In this document: positions 1 through 8,629 of the stretch, in pieces | How positions within the stretch are numbered: the first letter of the stretch is position 1 | How the letters are laid out: each line of letters opens with the position of its first letter | Source: Bacteroidota bacterium | Lineage (GTDB): Bacteria > Bacteroidota > Bacteroidia > Bacteroidales > VadinHA17 | Assembly: GCA_003250475.1 (NCBI GenBank) | Contig: QKGI01000112.1 | Location: 1-43,599 of the forward strand | Direction of reading: 5' to 3' | DNA: 43,599 bases | Translations under genes and position numbers: made by a program | Notes under the pieces: generated by a model | The model's database searches: none | What the model was told of the DNA's origin: nothing | What the model saw: the letters and a program-made list of their open reading frames with translations, nothing else

Positions 1-399
1 ACCGATGTCATCACCTCGGCAGGAGTAGCCGGCGGACTGGCATTGATATGGATCACCGGATGGCATATCCTCGATCCGGTCATTGCCCTCCTCGTGGCTC
101 TGATCATTATATATGAATCATGGATGCTTCTTCGCAAGGCTTTCTCGCCATTACTTGACACTGCGCTCTCAGATGCCGAGCTGGGAAAGCTTAAAAATAT
201 CCTTGAAGAGATGAATGTCGACTATCATGACCTGCGAACAAGGGCTGCAGGACACCAGCGATTTGTAGAATTCCACCTTAATGTGGCCGCCCATGAGACA
301 ATAGAGACCATCCACCAGCAATGCGACATGATCGAGGAGAGGCTTGAAGGTGAATTCATGGATATAAGAGTGATTATTCATCCTGAACCGAGAGCCTGA
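1..399 (+). CDS. Cation diffusion facilitator (CDF) transporter, C-terminal part
   Basis: The frame is open from base 1, so the gene starts before the window; about 133 C-terminal residues remain. The first residues (TDVITSAGVAGG) resemble the membrane helix of CDF exporters that carries the Asp of the zinc/iron site and small Gly/Ala residues. A second hydrophobic helix (about residues 25-45 of the fragment) and a soluble tail of about 85 residues follow. The tail has the composition of the cytoplasmic ZT_dimer domain, including a histidine in HQRFVEFHLNV and the terminal RVIIHPEP stretch. CDF proteins export Zn, Fe, Mn or similar divalent metals in exchange for protons; the metal cannot be told here because the other binding helix is missing. 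It ends 4 bp before tadA, so the two are probably cotranscribed. Confidence 0.85.
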   Translation, partial: TDVITSAGVAGGLALIWITGWHILDPVIALLVALIIIYESWMLLRKAFSPLLDTALSDAELGKLKNILEEMNVDYHDLRTRAAGHQRFVEFHLNVAAHETIETIHQQCDMIEERLEGEFMDIRVIIHPEPRA

Positions 400-403
400 G
401 CTG

Positions 404-847
404 ATGGAAACCGGGAGCGATGAATATTATATGCGCCTGGCCCTGGCCGAAGCTGCCAAGGCTGCTGAACGTGATGAGGTGCCCGTAGGTGCGGTCATAG
501 TAGCCGGGAAAAGCGTGATCGCCCGGGCACATAATCTGACCGAGACACTCAATGATCCTACAGCTCACGCCGAGATGCAGGCTATTACTGCAGCCACTGC
601 CTACCTGGGAGGGAAATACCTGACTGACTGCAGTATCTATATTACGGTTGAACCGTGTGTGATGTGCGCAGGAGCCCTGGCCTGGAGTCAGATAGCAACC
701 GTGGTATATGGTGCCTCAGATCCGAAAAAAGGGTATACAACAACCGGCGCCGGAATTCTCCACCCTAAAACAGGGGTAAGAACCGGAGTGCTCTCGGAAG
801 AGTGCTCTGATATGATGAAAAAGTTCTTCCGCAAAAAGAGAGAATGA
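404..847 (+). CDS. tadA: tRNA-specific adenosine deaminase TadA
   Basis: This 147-residue protein belongs to the cytidine/deoxycytidylate deaminase fold. It carries the zinc and catalytic signature HAE at residues 55-57 (in PTAHAEMQAI) and PCVMC at 84-88. The N-terminal EVPVGAVIV strand and the C-terminal FFRKKRE tail are typical of TadA, which converts A34 to inosine in tRNA-Arg(ACG). Length matches the family. A guanine deaminase relative is possible but less likely given the tail. It follows the CDF gene by 4 bp. No separate promoter was seen. Confidence 0.93.
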   Translation: METGSDEYYMRLALAEAAKAAERDEVPVGAVIVAGKSVIARAHNLTETLNDPTAHAEMQAITAATAYLGGKYLTDCSIYITVEPCVMCAGALAWSQIATVVYGASDPKKGYTTTGAGILHPKTGVRTGVLSEECSDMMKKFFRKKRE

Positions 848-910
848 GATGCCTGTCAGCCAGGGTCTGTTTGGAAAAAAAAGCTTAGGTTTGTTCAAAA
901 TAGTGTGGTC

Positions 911-1393
911 ATGACGCTCGATAACGGTAAAAAGATAGTTCTGCTGAGACTCGTCGGTTTCATATCGACACTTATCTACGTCCTCTATGTGTTCCTGGCA
1001 TATTTTCCAAGGATATTCAGAAATGTACTGACCGAAAAAAATGTCACCATACTTACCGTTGTAATTACGGCCATCTTTCTTATCAGCCTGTTCTGGCCGG
1101 CATTAAAGAGATACCGTTACATCTTTTTCTCTGCCGACGAGCGGACCATTACCTTCCGCTGGTACAAAACCGGTCTGATGCCCGGAGAGAGCAGAAGCAT
1201 TGAGATACCGGCTGAAAGGTTTGCCGGTTACGAGATCAAAAGCGGTCTGTTCGGTTTCTTCGTGTATCTCATCCTCTACCAGCAGGTCCAGGGAAGAAAA
1301 GCAGCATACAGTCCGGTCAGCATAACTGCCCTCTCGAAATCCCAGAGGGCAAGGATAGCCGAAACTCTTAGTGCCTACAAATCAGCTATTTAG
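911..1393 (+). CDS. Small membrane protein of unknown function
   Basis: About 160 residues starting at the ATG at 911; an in-frame GTG at 905 would add only two residues. Two hydrophobic segments are visible, about residues 9-30 and 42-63, followed by a basic stretch (LKRYRY) and a soluble domain of about 90 residues. This layout, a membrane hairpin plus a small beta-rich tail (YIFFSADERTITFRWYKTG), resembles PH-like or YcxB-like membrane proteins, but I do not recognise a named family. It lies between tadA and gdhA, 63 bp after tadA, with no obvious promoter or terminator. Confidence 0.65.
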   Translation: MTLDNGKKIVLLRLVGFISTLIYVLYVFLAYFPRIFRNVLTEKNVTILTVVITAIFLISLFWPALKRYRYIFFSADERTITFRWYKTGLMPGESRSIEIPAERFAGYEIKSGLFGFFVYLILYQQVQGRKAAYSPVSITALSKSQRARIAETLSAYKSAI

Positions 1394-1503
1394 ACGCTCT
1401 GCAACAAAACATGAGCAAAATCATTTTTCATGACTTAAGGTTAAATGACCTTTGGAAATCTTTTGATTCTTAATAAATTCATTAACCACAAATATTAATT
1501 GAA

Positions 1504-2841
1504 ATGAAAGTAAATACGATTCTGGCTGAGCTCGAGAAAAAGCATCCGGGCGAAGTCGAGTATCATCAGGCGGTAAAGGAAGTCCTTGAGTCTATCGAGG
1601 ATGTTTACAATGAGAATCCCAGGTTTGCCAAGGCCGGTATTCTTCAGAGGATCATTGAGCCTGACCGGGTATTAACGTTTAAGGTACCCTGGATGGACGA
1701 CCAGGGCAATGTTCAGGTTAACCTTGGTTACAGAGTGCAGTTTAACAACGCCATAGGTCCATACAAGGGCGGGCTTCGTTTCCACCCTACTGTTAACCTT
1801 TCAATATTGAAGTTTCTTGGCTTTGAGCAGATCTTCAAGAACTCCCTGACCACTCTTCCTATGGGAGGCGGCAAGGGTGGCTCTGATTTTGATCCGAAAG
1901 GTAAGTCGGACAATGAAGTGATGCGCTTCTGTCAATCGTTTATGCTTGAGCTCTGGAAGCTCATAGGCCCTGAAACCGATGTTCCTGCAGGTGACATTGG
2001 TGTTGGTGGCCGTGAGATAGGTTTCCTCTTCGGCATGTACAAGAAACTTGCTCATGAGCACACAGGTGTTCTGACAGGCAAAGGCCTCAACTGGGGCGGC
2101 TCGCTGGTCCGTCCGGAAGCAACCGGTTTCGGATGCGTCTATTTTGCCAACGAGATGCTGAAGACCCGCAATGAATCCTTTATGGGTAAGAAGGTGGCTG
2201 TCTCCGGCTTTGGTAACGTGGCATGGGGTGCTGTGATAAAAGCTACCGAACTTGGAGCTACCGTTGTAACCATCTCCGGTCCTGACGGTTATATCTATGA
2301 CCCGAATGGTATCAGCGGGGAGAAGATCGACTTCTTGCTGAGACTGCGCGCTTCAAACCAGGATATCGTTGAGCCTTATGCTGCCGAGTACAAGGAAGCC
2401 ACATTCCATAAGGACAAGAGGCCATGGGAAGCCATGGTTGATATTGCCCTGCCGTGTGCTACCCAGAATGAACTGGGCAAGGAAGATGCAATGAACCTGG
2501 TTAAGAACGGAACCATATGCGTTTGCGAGGGAGCCAACATGCCGTGTACACCTGAAGCAATAGAGGTCATACAGAACGCAAAGCTTCTTTTTGCTCCCGG
2601 CAAGGCAGCCAACGCCGGTGGAGTAGCCACCTCAGGCCTTGAAATGACACAAAATTCTATGAAGCTCAACTGGAACAGGGAAGAGGTGGATCAGAGACTC
2701 CACTCCATAATGATAAACATCCACAACGCATGTGTCAAACATGGCACCTGCAAGGACGGATATGTTGACTATGTAAAGGGAGCCAATATTGCAGGCTTCC
2801 TGAAAGTTGCCAATGCAATGCTGGATCAGGGACTGATCTAG
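1504..2841 (+). CDS. gdhA: Glutamate dehydrogenase, probably NADP-dependent
   Basis: 445 residues, the usual length of hexameric class I glutamate dehydrogenase. It catalyses reversible reductive amination of 2-oxoglutarate with ammonium, joining carbon and nitrogen metabolism. The substrate domain has GPYKGGLRFHP and the catalytic-lysine region PMGGGKGGSDFDPKGKSD (about residues 120-138). DVPAGDIGVGGREIGF follows, and the Rossmann domain carries VAVSGFGNVAWGA (about residues 231-243). The family is closest in style to the NADP-type bacterial enzymes; cofactor choice is inferred from overall similarity, not from a tested residue. It is a single-gene unit with a strong hairpin terminator 30 bp downstream. 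The 110-bp upstream gap is AT-rich but I could not place a convincing promoter. Confidence 0.95.
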   Translation: MKVNTILAELEKKHPGEVEYHQAVKEVLESIEDVYNENPRFAKAGILQRIIEPDRVLTFKVPWMDDQGNVQVNLGYRVQFNNAIGPYKGGLRFHPTVNLSILKFLGFEQIFKNSLTTLPMGGGKGGSDFDPKGKSDNEVMRFCQSFMLELWKLIGPETDVPAGDIGVGGREIGFLFGMYKKLAHEHTGVLTGKGLNWGGSLVRPEATGFGCVYFANEMLKTRNESFMGKKVAVSGFGNVAWGAVIKATELGATVVTISGPDGYIYDPNGISGEKIDFLLRLRASNQDIVEPYAAEYKEATFHKDKRPWEAMVDIALPCATQNELGKEDAMNLVKNGTICVCEGANMPCTPEAIEVIQNAKLLFAPGKAANAGGVATSGLEMTQNSMKLNWNREEVDQRLHSIMINIHNACVKHGTCKDGYVDYVKGANIAGFLKVANAMLDQGLI

Positions 2842-2871
2842 ATTTTTGCGGTATTTTTTGAACTTGATGTG

Positions 2872-2902
2872 AAGGCAGGCCTGAGGCCTGCCTTTGTGTT
2901 TA
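2872..2902 (+). terminator. Intrinsic terminator of gdhA
   Basis: A perfect 10-bp stem (AAGGCAGGCC / GGCCTGCCTT) with a 3-nt TGA loop is followed by a T-rich stretch (TGTGTTTATT). It lies 30 bp after the gdhA stop codon. The convergent dprA gene ends about 95 bp further on. Confidence 0.85.
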
Positions 2903-2996
2903 TTCCTGTAATATGGATCATAAATTAATAACAAAATGGCACTACTGTTTCAGGTAAAAGGGATGACAACAACGTTCTTAAGGGTGATAGTACTAT

Positions 2997-4106
2997 TTAC
3001 CGGCGGATCCGGTAGACATTACCCGGGTATGGGGTGATCATGCCTGCCAGTTCCATCTGCAGAAGGATGGCTGAGAGTTTGCTCACCGGTATACCGGCGG
3101 CGCCCGCCAGCATATCGATGGTCATCCCGTCATCACCTCCCAGGGCCTCATAAATTCTCTTTTCGTTGCCTGTCATTCCCTTGAAGAGAGCACCCTGTAC
3201 CGGCGTTGCCAGTGCAGCCGGCTTCCAGCCGAGGAGATATTCTATATCGTCAGCATTCTCCACAAGCGCCGCCCTGTTGCACCTGATAAGGGCATTGCAC
3301 CCGGCAGACCATTCGTCTCCCGGGCGACCAGGCACAGCCATCACATCACGGTTGTAAGAAGCTGCGATGTCTGCAGTGATCAACGCTCCGCCACGGACTC
3401 CTGACTCAATTATCAGTGTGGCGTCGGATATGCCGGCAATTATACGGTTGCGCCTGATGAAATTGTTTCTTTCCGGCAATGTTGCGGATGGAAAATCGGT
3501 AATATGGCCACCATTGTCCAGCATGGCCCTGGCAACACCGGCATGTACAGAAGGGTATATCGTCTTCAGACCATGCCCCAGTACTGCTACGGTTGGCAGG
3601 TTGCCTGCCAGTGCGGCTTTGTGCGCTGTAATATCTACCCCGTAAGCCAGCCCGCTGACTATCAGTAGTTGTGGAAAGTGTACTGCCAGTCCTGACACAA
3701 TCGCCTGGCATAGCTCCCTCCCACGCTGTGTGGCATTGCGTGTGCCCACGATACTGAGTATCATAGGGGAATTGAGATCCGCGTTACCTCTGAAATAGAA
3801 AGTCACGGGGGAATCTTCACACTGGCGGAGCCTGACAGGGTAGTCATCGTCAAGGTAAAAGAACACTTTTATACCGTGCTTTTCAACAAACTCAGCCTCC
3901 GTTTTTGCAGCATCAAGGTATTCATGCCGGGCCACAGCTGAAGCCAGGGCTTCCCCCACACCCGGTATACGGGTAAGGCTGCGGTACGATTCCTTGAAGA
4001 CTGCCTCAACGCTGCCGGTGAATGACACCAGCTTGCGTGCCGTTATATCACCCACGCCGGGTATCATTCCAAGAGCAAGCTTGTAAACAAGCGGTACTGA
4101 TGACAT
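2997..4106 (-). CDS. dprA: DNA-processing protein DprA
   Basis: 369 residues. DprA binds single-stranded DNA and loads RecA during natural transformation. An N-terminal helix-hairpin-helix region (LGMIPGVGDITARKL, RIPGVGEALA) precedes the Rossmann-like DNA-processing domain. That domain shows IVGTRNAT (about residues 117-124), SGLAYGVDITAHKAAL, the RRNRIIAG segment, IIESGVRGGALITADIA and VMAVPGRPGDEWSAGCNALI. The last 70 residues form a winged-helix-like tail seen in longer DprA proteins. The ATG at 4106 gives a normal N-terminus. It is a lone minus-strand gene between gdhA and tatD. Presence of dprA alone does not prove competence. Confidence 0.95.
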   Translation of the reverse strand: MSSVPLVYKLALGMIPGVGDITARKLVSFTGSVEAVFKESYRSLTRIPGVGEALASAVARHEYLDAAKTEAEFVEKHGIKVFFYLDDDYPVRLRQCEDSPVTFYFRGNADLNSPMILSIVGTRNATQRGRELCQAIVSGLAVHFPQLLIVSGLAYGVDITAHKAALAGNLPTVAVLGHGLKTIYPSVHAGVARAMLDNGGHITDFPSATLPERNNFIRRNRIIAGISDATLIIESGVRGGALITADIAASYNRDVMAVPGRPGDEWSAGCNALIRCNRAALVENADDIEYLLGWKPAALATPVQGALFKGMTGNEKRIYEALGGDDGMTIDMLAGAAGIPVSKLSAILLQMELAGMITPYPGNVYRIRR

Positions 4107-4183
4107 CTGGAAATATTGTTAGCGAGACACAGTAAATTTAGTATGAATTGGATAGAAATGCAAGAGGGGGGGGGTAAAGGTCT

Positions 4184-4250
4184 TGCAGTCGTGCAGTCGT
4201 GCAGTCTGAGGTCTGAAGGTCTGAAGGTCTCAGGTCTGAAGGTCTCAGGT
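4184..4250. repeat. Short tandem repeats (GCAGTCGT and GGTCTGAA units)
   Basis: The unit GCAGTCGT occurs almost three times in a row (4184-4206). It is followed by several degenerate copies of GGTCTGAA / GGTCTCA (about 4209-4250). More GGTCTGA copies appear near 4322-4337 and 4393-4412. Such slippage-prone tracts have no coding signature here. Confidence 0.75.
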
Positions 4251-4372
4251 GAGTTTGCCATCGCTGCAGTCTGGCTCCTTCTCTAAAATGACCCACCGGG
4301 TCATTTCTTAACGCTCGGTCCGGTCTGAAGGTCTGAGGTGAGTTTGCCATCGCTGCAGTCTGGCTCCTTCTC
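4233..4372. repeat. 51-bp direct repeat pair
   Basis: Positions 4233-4283 and 4322-4372 are identical at 50 of 51 positions by eye; the only difference is C versus G in the GGTCT(C/G)AGG part. Each copy begins with the GGTCTGAA unit and continues through GTTTGCCATCGCTGCAGTC and CTCCTTCTC. A 38-bp spacer containing a palindrome separates the copies. Confidence 0.85.
4286..4306. repeat. Palindrome between the 51-bp repeats
   Basis: AAATGACCC and GGGTCATTT form a perfect 9-bp inverted repeat around a 3-nt ACC centre. It has the symmetry of a regulator site or hairpin. No T-run follows, so it is not a clear terminator. Confidence 0.5.
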
Positions 4373-4540
4373 CGCCCGCTGGCGGATCGGCCCGGTCTGA
4401 GGTCTGGAGGTCAGGGCTTAATAACCCGGAGAAGGGAAAGGGGATGGACACTTTTTCGTATCCGGGCTTTTAAACCATCACTGCCGTTCTCTGCCATAAT
4501 CCCTGGTTATTAATGTGGTTAAAAGAATTAATTTTGCACA

Positions 4541-5308
4541 ATGCATATAATTGATACCCATAACCACATCTACCTGCCTGAGTTTGACAGTGACCGCGAA
4601 ACGGTGGTTATGAGAGCTGAGGCAGCAGGAGTACGCAAGATAATGATGCCCAACATAGACTCCTCCTCGGTTACCCCCATGCTTGCCGCCGAAAAATCAT
4701 TTCCGGGTATCTGCCTGCCAATGATGGGACTTCATCCAACCTCCGTTAAGGAAGACTATCTGACGGAACTGGCGATGGTTGAGAAACAACTCGGTGAGCA
4801 CAGGTATTACGGGATCGGGGAAACCGGAATTGACCTTTACTGGGACAGGACATTCATCAAAGAGCAGAAAATCTCTTTCAGGCGTCATCTCGAGCTTGCG
4901 GAGTATTACGGCCTGCCGGTTGTCATTCATGCCCGCGAGTCACTGGAGATCATACTCGGTGAGATAGACGCATTCGGACCGGGAAGGGTGACGGGCGTTT
5001 TTCATGCTTTCCCGGGTAGCGCGGCCGAAGCAAGAAAGGTGACAGCCATAGGATTTATGATAGGTATAGGCGGTGTGGTTACCTTCCGCAACGGACGGCA
5101 GGGCGAAGCGGCCATCGAGGCAGGGATAAATAATATCCTCCTGGAGACCGACGCACCTTACCTGGCGCCTGTCCCTCATCGCGGAAAAAGGAACGAGAGC
5201 AGTTACCTGACGCTGGTAATAGACAAACTGTCAGAGGTACTGGCCATCACTCCTGCAGAGGTTGCAGACAGATCTTCTGCCAATGCCGCGAGACTCTTTA
5301 AGATATAA
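4541..5308 (+). CDS. TatD family metal-dependent hydrolase
   Basis: 255 residues of the amidohydrolase fold. Metal ligands are visible: HNH in IIDTHNHIYLPEF near the N-terminus, the Glu in GIGETGIDLYWD, the His in VIHARES, the His in GVFHAFPG, and the Asp in LLETDAPYLAP followed by HRGKRNESSY. TatD proteins are metal-dependent 3'-5' DNases or deoxyribonucleases acting on damaged or single-stranded DNA; the substrate of this copy is not known. It lies 3 bp before ansA and is likely cotranscribed with it. Confidence 0.92.
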   Translation: MHIIDTHNHIYLPEFDSDRETVVMRAEAAGVRKIMMPNIDSSSVTPMLAAEKSFPGICLPMMGLHPTSVKEDYLTELAMVEKQLGEHRYYGIGETGIDLYWDRTFIKEQKISFRRHLELAEYYGLPVVIHARESLEIILGEIDAFGPGRVTGVFHAFPGSAAEARKVTAIGFMIGIGGVVTFRNGRQGEAAIEAGINNILLETDAPYLAPVPHRGKRNESSYLTLVIDKLSEVLAITPAEVADRSSANAARLFKI

Positions 5309-5311
5309 TTA

Positions 5312-6340
5312 ATGGAAAAGCCTGTTTCAATACTTATTATTTATACCGGCGGAACCATTGGTATGGTTAATGACCCGGTAACAGGTACTCTGGTACCCAT
5401 CGACTTCGTGCACATATCAGATCAGGTACCCGAACTGCGACGGTTCGGCTTCACCATGAAGACAGTGACCTTTGATCCGGTCATAGACTCCTCAGATGTC
5501 AGTCCGGATACCTGGGTAAGACTGGCAGGTACCATCTATGAAAATTATGAAAAGTATGACGGCTTTGTTGTCCTGCATGGCACTGACACGATGGCCTATT
5601 CGGCCTCAGCCCTCAGTTTTATGCTGCAGGGACTCGAGAAACCTGTGATATTTACCGGCGCCCAGCTGCCTATAGGTGTTCTGCGTACTGACGGAAAGGA
5701 AAACCTCATCACTGCTGTTGAGATAGCAGCTGCCCGTGAGAACGGATTGCCTGTCGTGCCGGAAGTGTGTATCTATTTTGAAAATAAGCTGTTGCGGGGG
5801 AACAGGACCGTCAAATACAGCTCCGAACACTTCAATGCCTTTGTCTCACCCAACCTGCCGCCACTGGCAGAGGCGGGACTGCAGATTCGCTATAATCATA
5901 ATATAATAAGGTACCCGACTGTCAGGAGGCGTCTCACACTGTCTGACAGTTTTGATACGGATGTGGCAGTGTTACGGCTCTTCCCGGGCATCAGGAAAGA
6001 AACAGTACATGCAATAATATCTTCTCCGGGTTTAAGAGGGCTCATCCTTGAAACTTATGGCACAGGCAATGCTCCCACAGCAGGGTGGTTTCTTGAAGAA
6101 CTGGGTTCTTTCATAGGCAGGGGCGGTATAGTCCTGAATGTCACCCAGTGCCAGGCGGGAGGCGTGGAGATGGGTCTGTACGAGACCTCAGCGGGACTGT
6201 TACGTGCGGGGGTCATCAGTGGCAGGGATATAACTACTGAAGCTGCCGTTACCAAGATGATGATACTTCTAGGCAGTGGTATGGCAGGCGACAGGATCAG
6301 CTCAAGCCTGTCACGGCCTCTTTGCGGCGAAATGAGCTAA
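5312..6340 (+). CDS. ansA: L-asparaginase, type I
   Basis: 342 residues. The N-terminal nucleophile motif is YTGGTIGM (about residues 11-18). The second active-site motif is VVLHGTDTMAYSASALSFML (about residues 86-105), followed by KPVIFTGAQLP. The enzyme hydrolyses asparagine to aspartate and ammonia. No signal peptide is present, which fits the cytoplasmic type I enzyme. It starts 3 bp after tatD; a tatD-ansA pair suggests one transcript. The next feature is tRNA-Ser, 44 bp downstream. Confidence 0.93.
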   Translation: MEKPVSILIIYTGGTIGMVNDPVTGTLVPIDFVHISDQVPELRRFGFTMKTVTFDPVIDSSDVSPDTWVRLAGTIYENYEKYDGFVVLHGTDTMAYSASALSFMLQGLEKPVIFTGAQLPIGVLRTDGKENLITAVEIAAARENGLPVVPEVCIYFENKLLRGNRTVKYSSEHFNAFVSPNLPPLAEAGLQIRYNHNIIRYPTVRRRLTLSDSFDTDVAVLRLFPGIRKETVHAIISSPGLRGLILETYGTGNAPTAGWFLEELGSFIGRGGIVLNVTQCQAGGVEMGLYETSAGLLRAGVISGRDITTEAAVTKMMILLGSGMAGDRISSSLSRPLCGEMS

Positions 6341-6344
6341 GGCT

Positions 6345-6374
6345 GTTGCTGTCACGAAAATTTTTGTAAATTGC
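6345..6374 (+). promoter_or_regulatory. Possible promoter of tRNA-Ser
   Basis: TTG at 6345-6347 and TAAATTGC at 6367-6374 are spaced 19 bp apart, close to the Bacteroidota TTTG-N19/20-TAnnTTTG pattern. A start near 6380 would give a 5' leader of a few bases before the tRNA. The -7 box deviates at two positions. Confidence 0.4.
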
Positions 6375-6384
6375 GCCGTTTTTC

Positions 6385-6606
<222 letters not shown>

Positions 6607-6649
6607 AGGTTCTCCCATAAGGGATCACGATCCCGCAAAGCGGGTGAGT

Positions 6650-6661
6650 AATCCCCCTCTC
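6650..6661 (+). other. Partial copy of the tRNA-Ser 3' end
   Basis: AATCCCCCTCTC at 6650-6661 repeats bases 6457-6468 of the tRNA T-arm and acceptor strand. Twelve identical bases at a tRNA 3' end plus a downstream copy is the pattern left by tRNA-targeted integration, but the match is short and C-rich, so chance is possible. Confidence 0.35.
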
Positions 6662-6690
6662 CCTTAATTTTATTTTAAATTCCTGCCCGG

Positions 6691-6720
6691 TTGTGTACGT
6701 TTCATTTTTTCTTATTTTTG
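6691..6720 (+). promoter_or_regulatory. Promoter of the exbB operon
   Basis: TTG at 6691-6693 and TATTTTTG at 6713-6720 are separated by 19 bp, matching the Bacteroidota primary sigma consensus TTTG-N19/20-TAnnTTTG. The start point would be near 6726, about 20 bases before the exbB ATG. Confidence 0.65.
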
Positions 6721-6746
6721 TCACAATATTCCAATAATAATATAAC

Positions 6747-7538
6747 ATGATGAAAAGAGTTCTTGTATTTATGGCATTTGCAGCTCTGCTTCTTATCGGC
6801 ACAGCACAGACTTCACAGGCACAGACAGATCAGACTGCAACAACAACAGCAACAACACAGCAGCTTTCCGACCAGACCCAGGGCACTACACCCGTTGAAG
6901 CTGAGAAGGTCCTCCACAAAGAGATTAAGCGTCTCTTCATTGAGGGTGGCGCAGGCTTCATGGGAGTTATCCTGCTCTGTCTTATTCTCGGTCTCGCAAT
7001 AGCCATAGAGAGAATCATCTATCTCAACCTGGCAACTACAAATACCGAAAAGTTACTTGAGAAGATTGAAAAAGCCCTGAATGAAGAGGGTGTCGACGCT
7101 GCCAAGGAGATATGCCGCAATACCCGCGGACCGGTAGCCAGCATCTTTTACCAGGGCCTTGACAGAGCCCACGAAGGTGTCGAGATGGCTGAAAAATCAG
7201 TTGTGGCTTACGGCGGTGTTCAGATGGGGCTCCTCGAGAAGAACCTCTCATGGATATCACTCTTCATAGCTATCGCTCCTATGCTCGGGTTCCTCGGAAC
7301 AGTTATCGGTATGATTGATGCTTTCGACGCTATCGAACAGGCTGGAACAGTATCTGCTACTATCGTGGCTGGCGGTATCAAGGTTGCACTTATCACAACC
7401 GTTACCGGTCTTATTGTAGCTATTATTCTACAGGTATTCTATAACTACCTGCTTACAAAAATTGATGGCATATCAAACCAGATGGAAGATTCATCAATCA
7501 CACTCATTGATATGCTGGCCAAATACAACCAAAAATAA
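6747..7538 (+). CDS. exbB: MotA/TolQ/ExbB proton channel family protein
   Basis: 263 residues. An N-terminal hydrophobic signal or membrane segment (about 4-24) ends in AQTSQAQ and is followed by a Gln/Thr-rich linker (about 25-50). Three membrane helices follow at about 70-92, 166-190 and 212-236. The signature region is APMLGFLGTVIGMIDAFDAI plus the Thr/Ser-rich last helix (GGIKVALITTVTGLIVAII). ExbB-type proteins form a pentameric inner-membrane proton channel around an ExbD dimer and energise TonB or related machines. The cleavable-looking leader is longer than in E. coli ExbB but common in Bacteroidota. It heads an operon with a 4-TM protein and two ExbD proteins. The ATG at 6747 is used; 6750 is equally possible. 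Confidence 0.92.
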   Translation: MMKRVLVFMAFAALLLIGTAQTSQAQTDQTATTTATTQQLSDQTQGTTPVEAEKVLHKEIKRLFIEGGAGFMGVILLCLILGLAIAIERIIYLNLATTNTEKLLEKIEKALNEEGVDAAKEICRNTRGPVASIFYQGLDRAHEGVEMAEKSVVAYGGVQMGLLEKNLSWISLFIAIAPMLGFLGTVIGMIDAFDAIEQAGTVSATIVAGGIKVALITTVTGLIVAIILQVFYNYLLTKIDGISNQMEDSSITLIDMLAKYNQK

Positions 7539-7544
7539 TCTGTC

Positions 7545-8006
7545 ATGTCAGAAAAAACAAAAAAGCTCACCGTCTACCTCTCGTGGGCGCTGATGGCAAT
7601 AACGCTCGTCTTCGCCATACTCTTTTACTTCGGAGGCGTGGTGCCAGGTACTGACGGGACCAGATACGAAGAGCCATTGGTTTCAAACTCTTTCATCTTC
7701 TATACATATGTTCTTTTAGCAATCACCGTATTGCTTACCCTCTTCTTTTCAGTCAGAGCCCTTGTGCTTAATCCGAAGGGTCTGAGGCTCACCCTTATAG
7801 CTCTGGGGATAGGTGCCGTGCTGATGGGAATAGCTGCTCTTCTTGCAGATGACACTGTCCTTAACCTTCCCCATTACAAAGGAAAAGGAAACGTACCCAG
7901 AACACTGTTATGGACTGATATAGGTCTCTATGTGGCATATTTTCTTGCCGGACTGGCTGTTATCGCCATATTCTATTCTGAGATCTCAAAGTATTTTAAA
8001 AAGTAA
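7545..8006 (+). CDS. Four-helix membrane protein in the Exb operon
   Basis: 153 residues with four hydrophobic helices at about 11-31, 50-70, 80-101 and 125-147, short loops and a basic C-terminus (YFKK). I do not recognise a named domain. It begins 6 bp after exbB and precedes two exbD genes, so it should be made with them. The loop between helices 1 and 2 holds a Gly-rich VVPGTDGTRYEEP segment, and a polar loop between 3 and 4 holds LPHYKGKGNVPRTLLW. A partner or assembly role in the channel is a guess from position only. Confidence 0.75.
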   Translation: MSEKTKKLTVYLSWALMAITLVFAILFYFGGVVPGTDGTRYEEPLVSNSFIFYTYVLLAITVLLTLFFSVRALVLNPKGLRLTLIALGIGAVLMGIAALLADDTVLNLPHYKGKGNVPRTLLWTDIGLYVAYFLAGLAVIAIFYSEISKYFKK

Positions 8007-8046
8007 CTGAACAATCCGCCCCGTGGCGGAACTAAATTTTTATCAA

Positions 8047-8628
8047 ATGGCAAGAAGGTCAATACCGGAAATAAATGCAGGCTCAATGGCTGACATTGCA
8101 TTCCTCCTTCTTATTTTCTTCCTGGCTGCCACCACGATGGACTCCGATACGGGGCTGATGCGTCAGCTCCCCGCTATACCAGATCCAAATGTTCCGCAGG
8201 ATATGAATAAGATCAATGACAGGAACATCCTTGAGGTTAAGGTAAATAAAGACAACCTGTTGCTGGTAGAGGGAGAACTGACAGAATTCAGCCAGCTCAG
8301 AGATATTGCCCATGACTTTATCCTCAATGCCAATGACGAGCCGGATAAACCGGAGAAGGAAGTAGTAAATATCCCCTATTTCGGCAACGTGGCAGTAACA
8401 AAGGCAGTCATCTCACTCCAGAATGACATTGGCACAAAATACGGTGTCTACATAGCTGTCCAGAATGAACTGATTGCCGCAAGGACGGCCCTTCGTGACA
8501 ACCTTTCCAGGCAGGAGTTCGGAATCCCATATGACAGGCTTGATGAAGACCGCAAAGGAGCTGTTGATGATTTCTTCAAGGTACCCATCTCGGAGGCTGA
8601 ACCAAAAAGGATAGGAGGAGATAAGTAA
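8047..8628 (+). CDS. ExbD/TolR family biopolymer transport protein (first copy)
   Basis: About 193 residues from the ATG at 8047 (MARRSIPEINAGSMADIAF); an upstream GTG at 8023 would add eight residues that do not fit the family. The single helix holds the essential proton-carrying Asp at residue 16 (SMADIAFLLLIFFLAATT). The periplasmic domain is longer than in E. coli ExbD, with a charged segment (NANDEPDKPEKEVVN) and a C-terminal tail ending KRIGGDK. ExbD forms a dimer inside the ExbB pentamer. It lies 40 bp after the 4-TM gene and 1 bp before the second exbD. Confidence 0.9.
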   Translation: MARRSIPEINAGSMADIAFLLLIFFLAATTMDSDTGLMRQLPAIPDPNVPQDMNKINDRNILEVKVNKDNLLLVEGELTEFSQLRDIAHDFILNANDEPDKPEKEVVNIPYFGNVAVTKAVISLQNDIGTKYGVYIAVQNELIAARTALRDNLSRQEFGIPYDRLDEDRKGAVDDFFKVPISEAEPKRIGGDK

Positions 8629-8629
8629 T

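Larger units (their letters stand above)
4107..4540. other. Repeat-rich intergenic region between dprA and tatD
   Basis: This 434-bp gap separates the divergent dprA and tatD genes. It holds a G9 run (4166-4174), short tandem repeats, a 51-bp direct repeat, a palindrome and GC-rich inverted repeats such as the one near 4372-4386. No credible protein is encoded: short frames here translate to simple repeats. A TAATTTTG box at 4529-4536 resembles the Bacteroidota -7 element but lies only 4 bp before the tatD ATG and lacks a clear -33 box. Confidence 0.6.

Noticed and set aside
4138-4350. Frames over the repeat region between dprA and tatD
   Set aside because: They translate to simple repeats such as RPSDLRPSDL and have no independent support.
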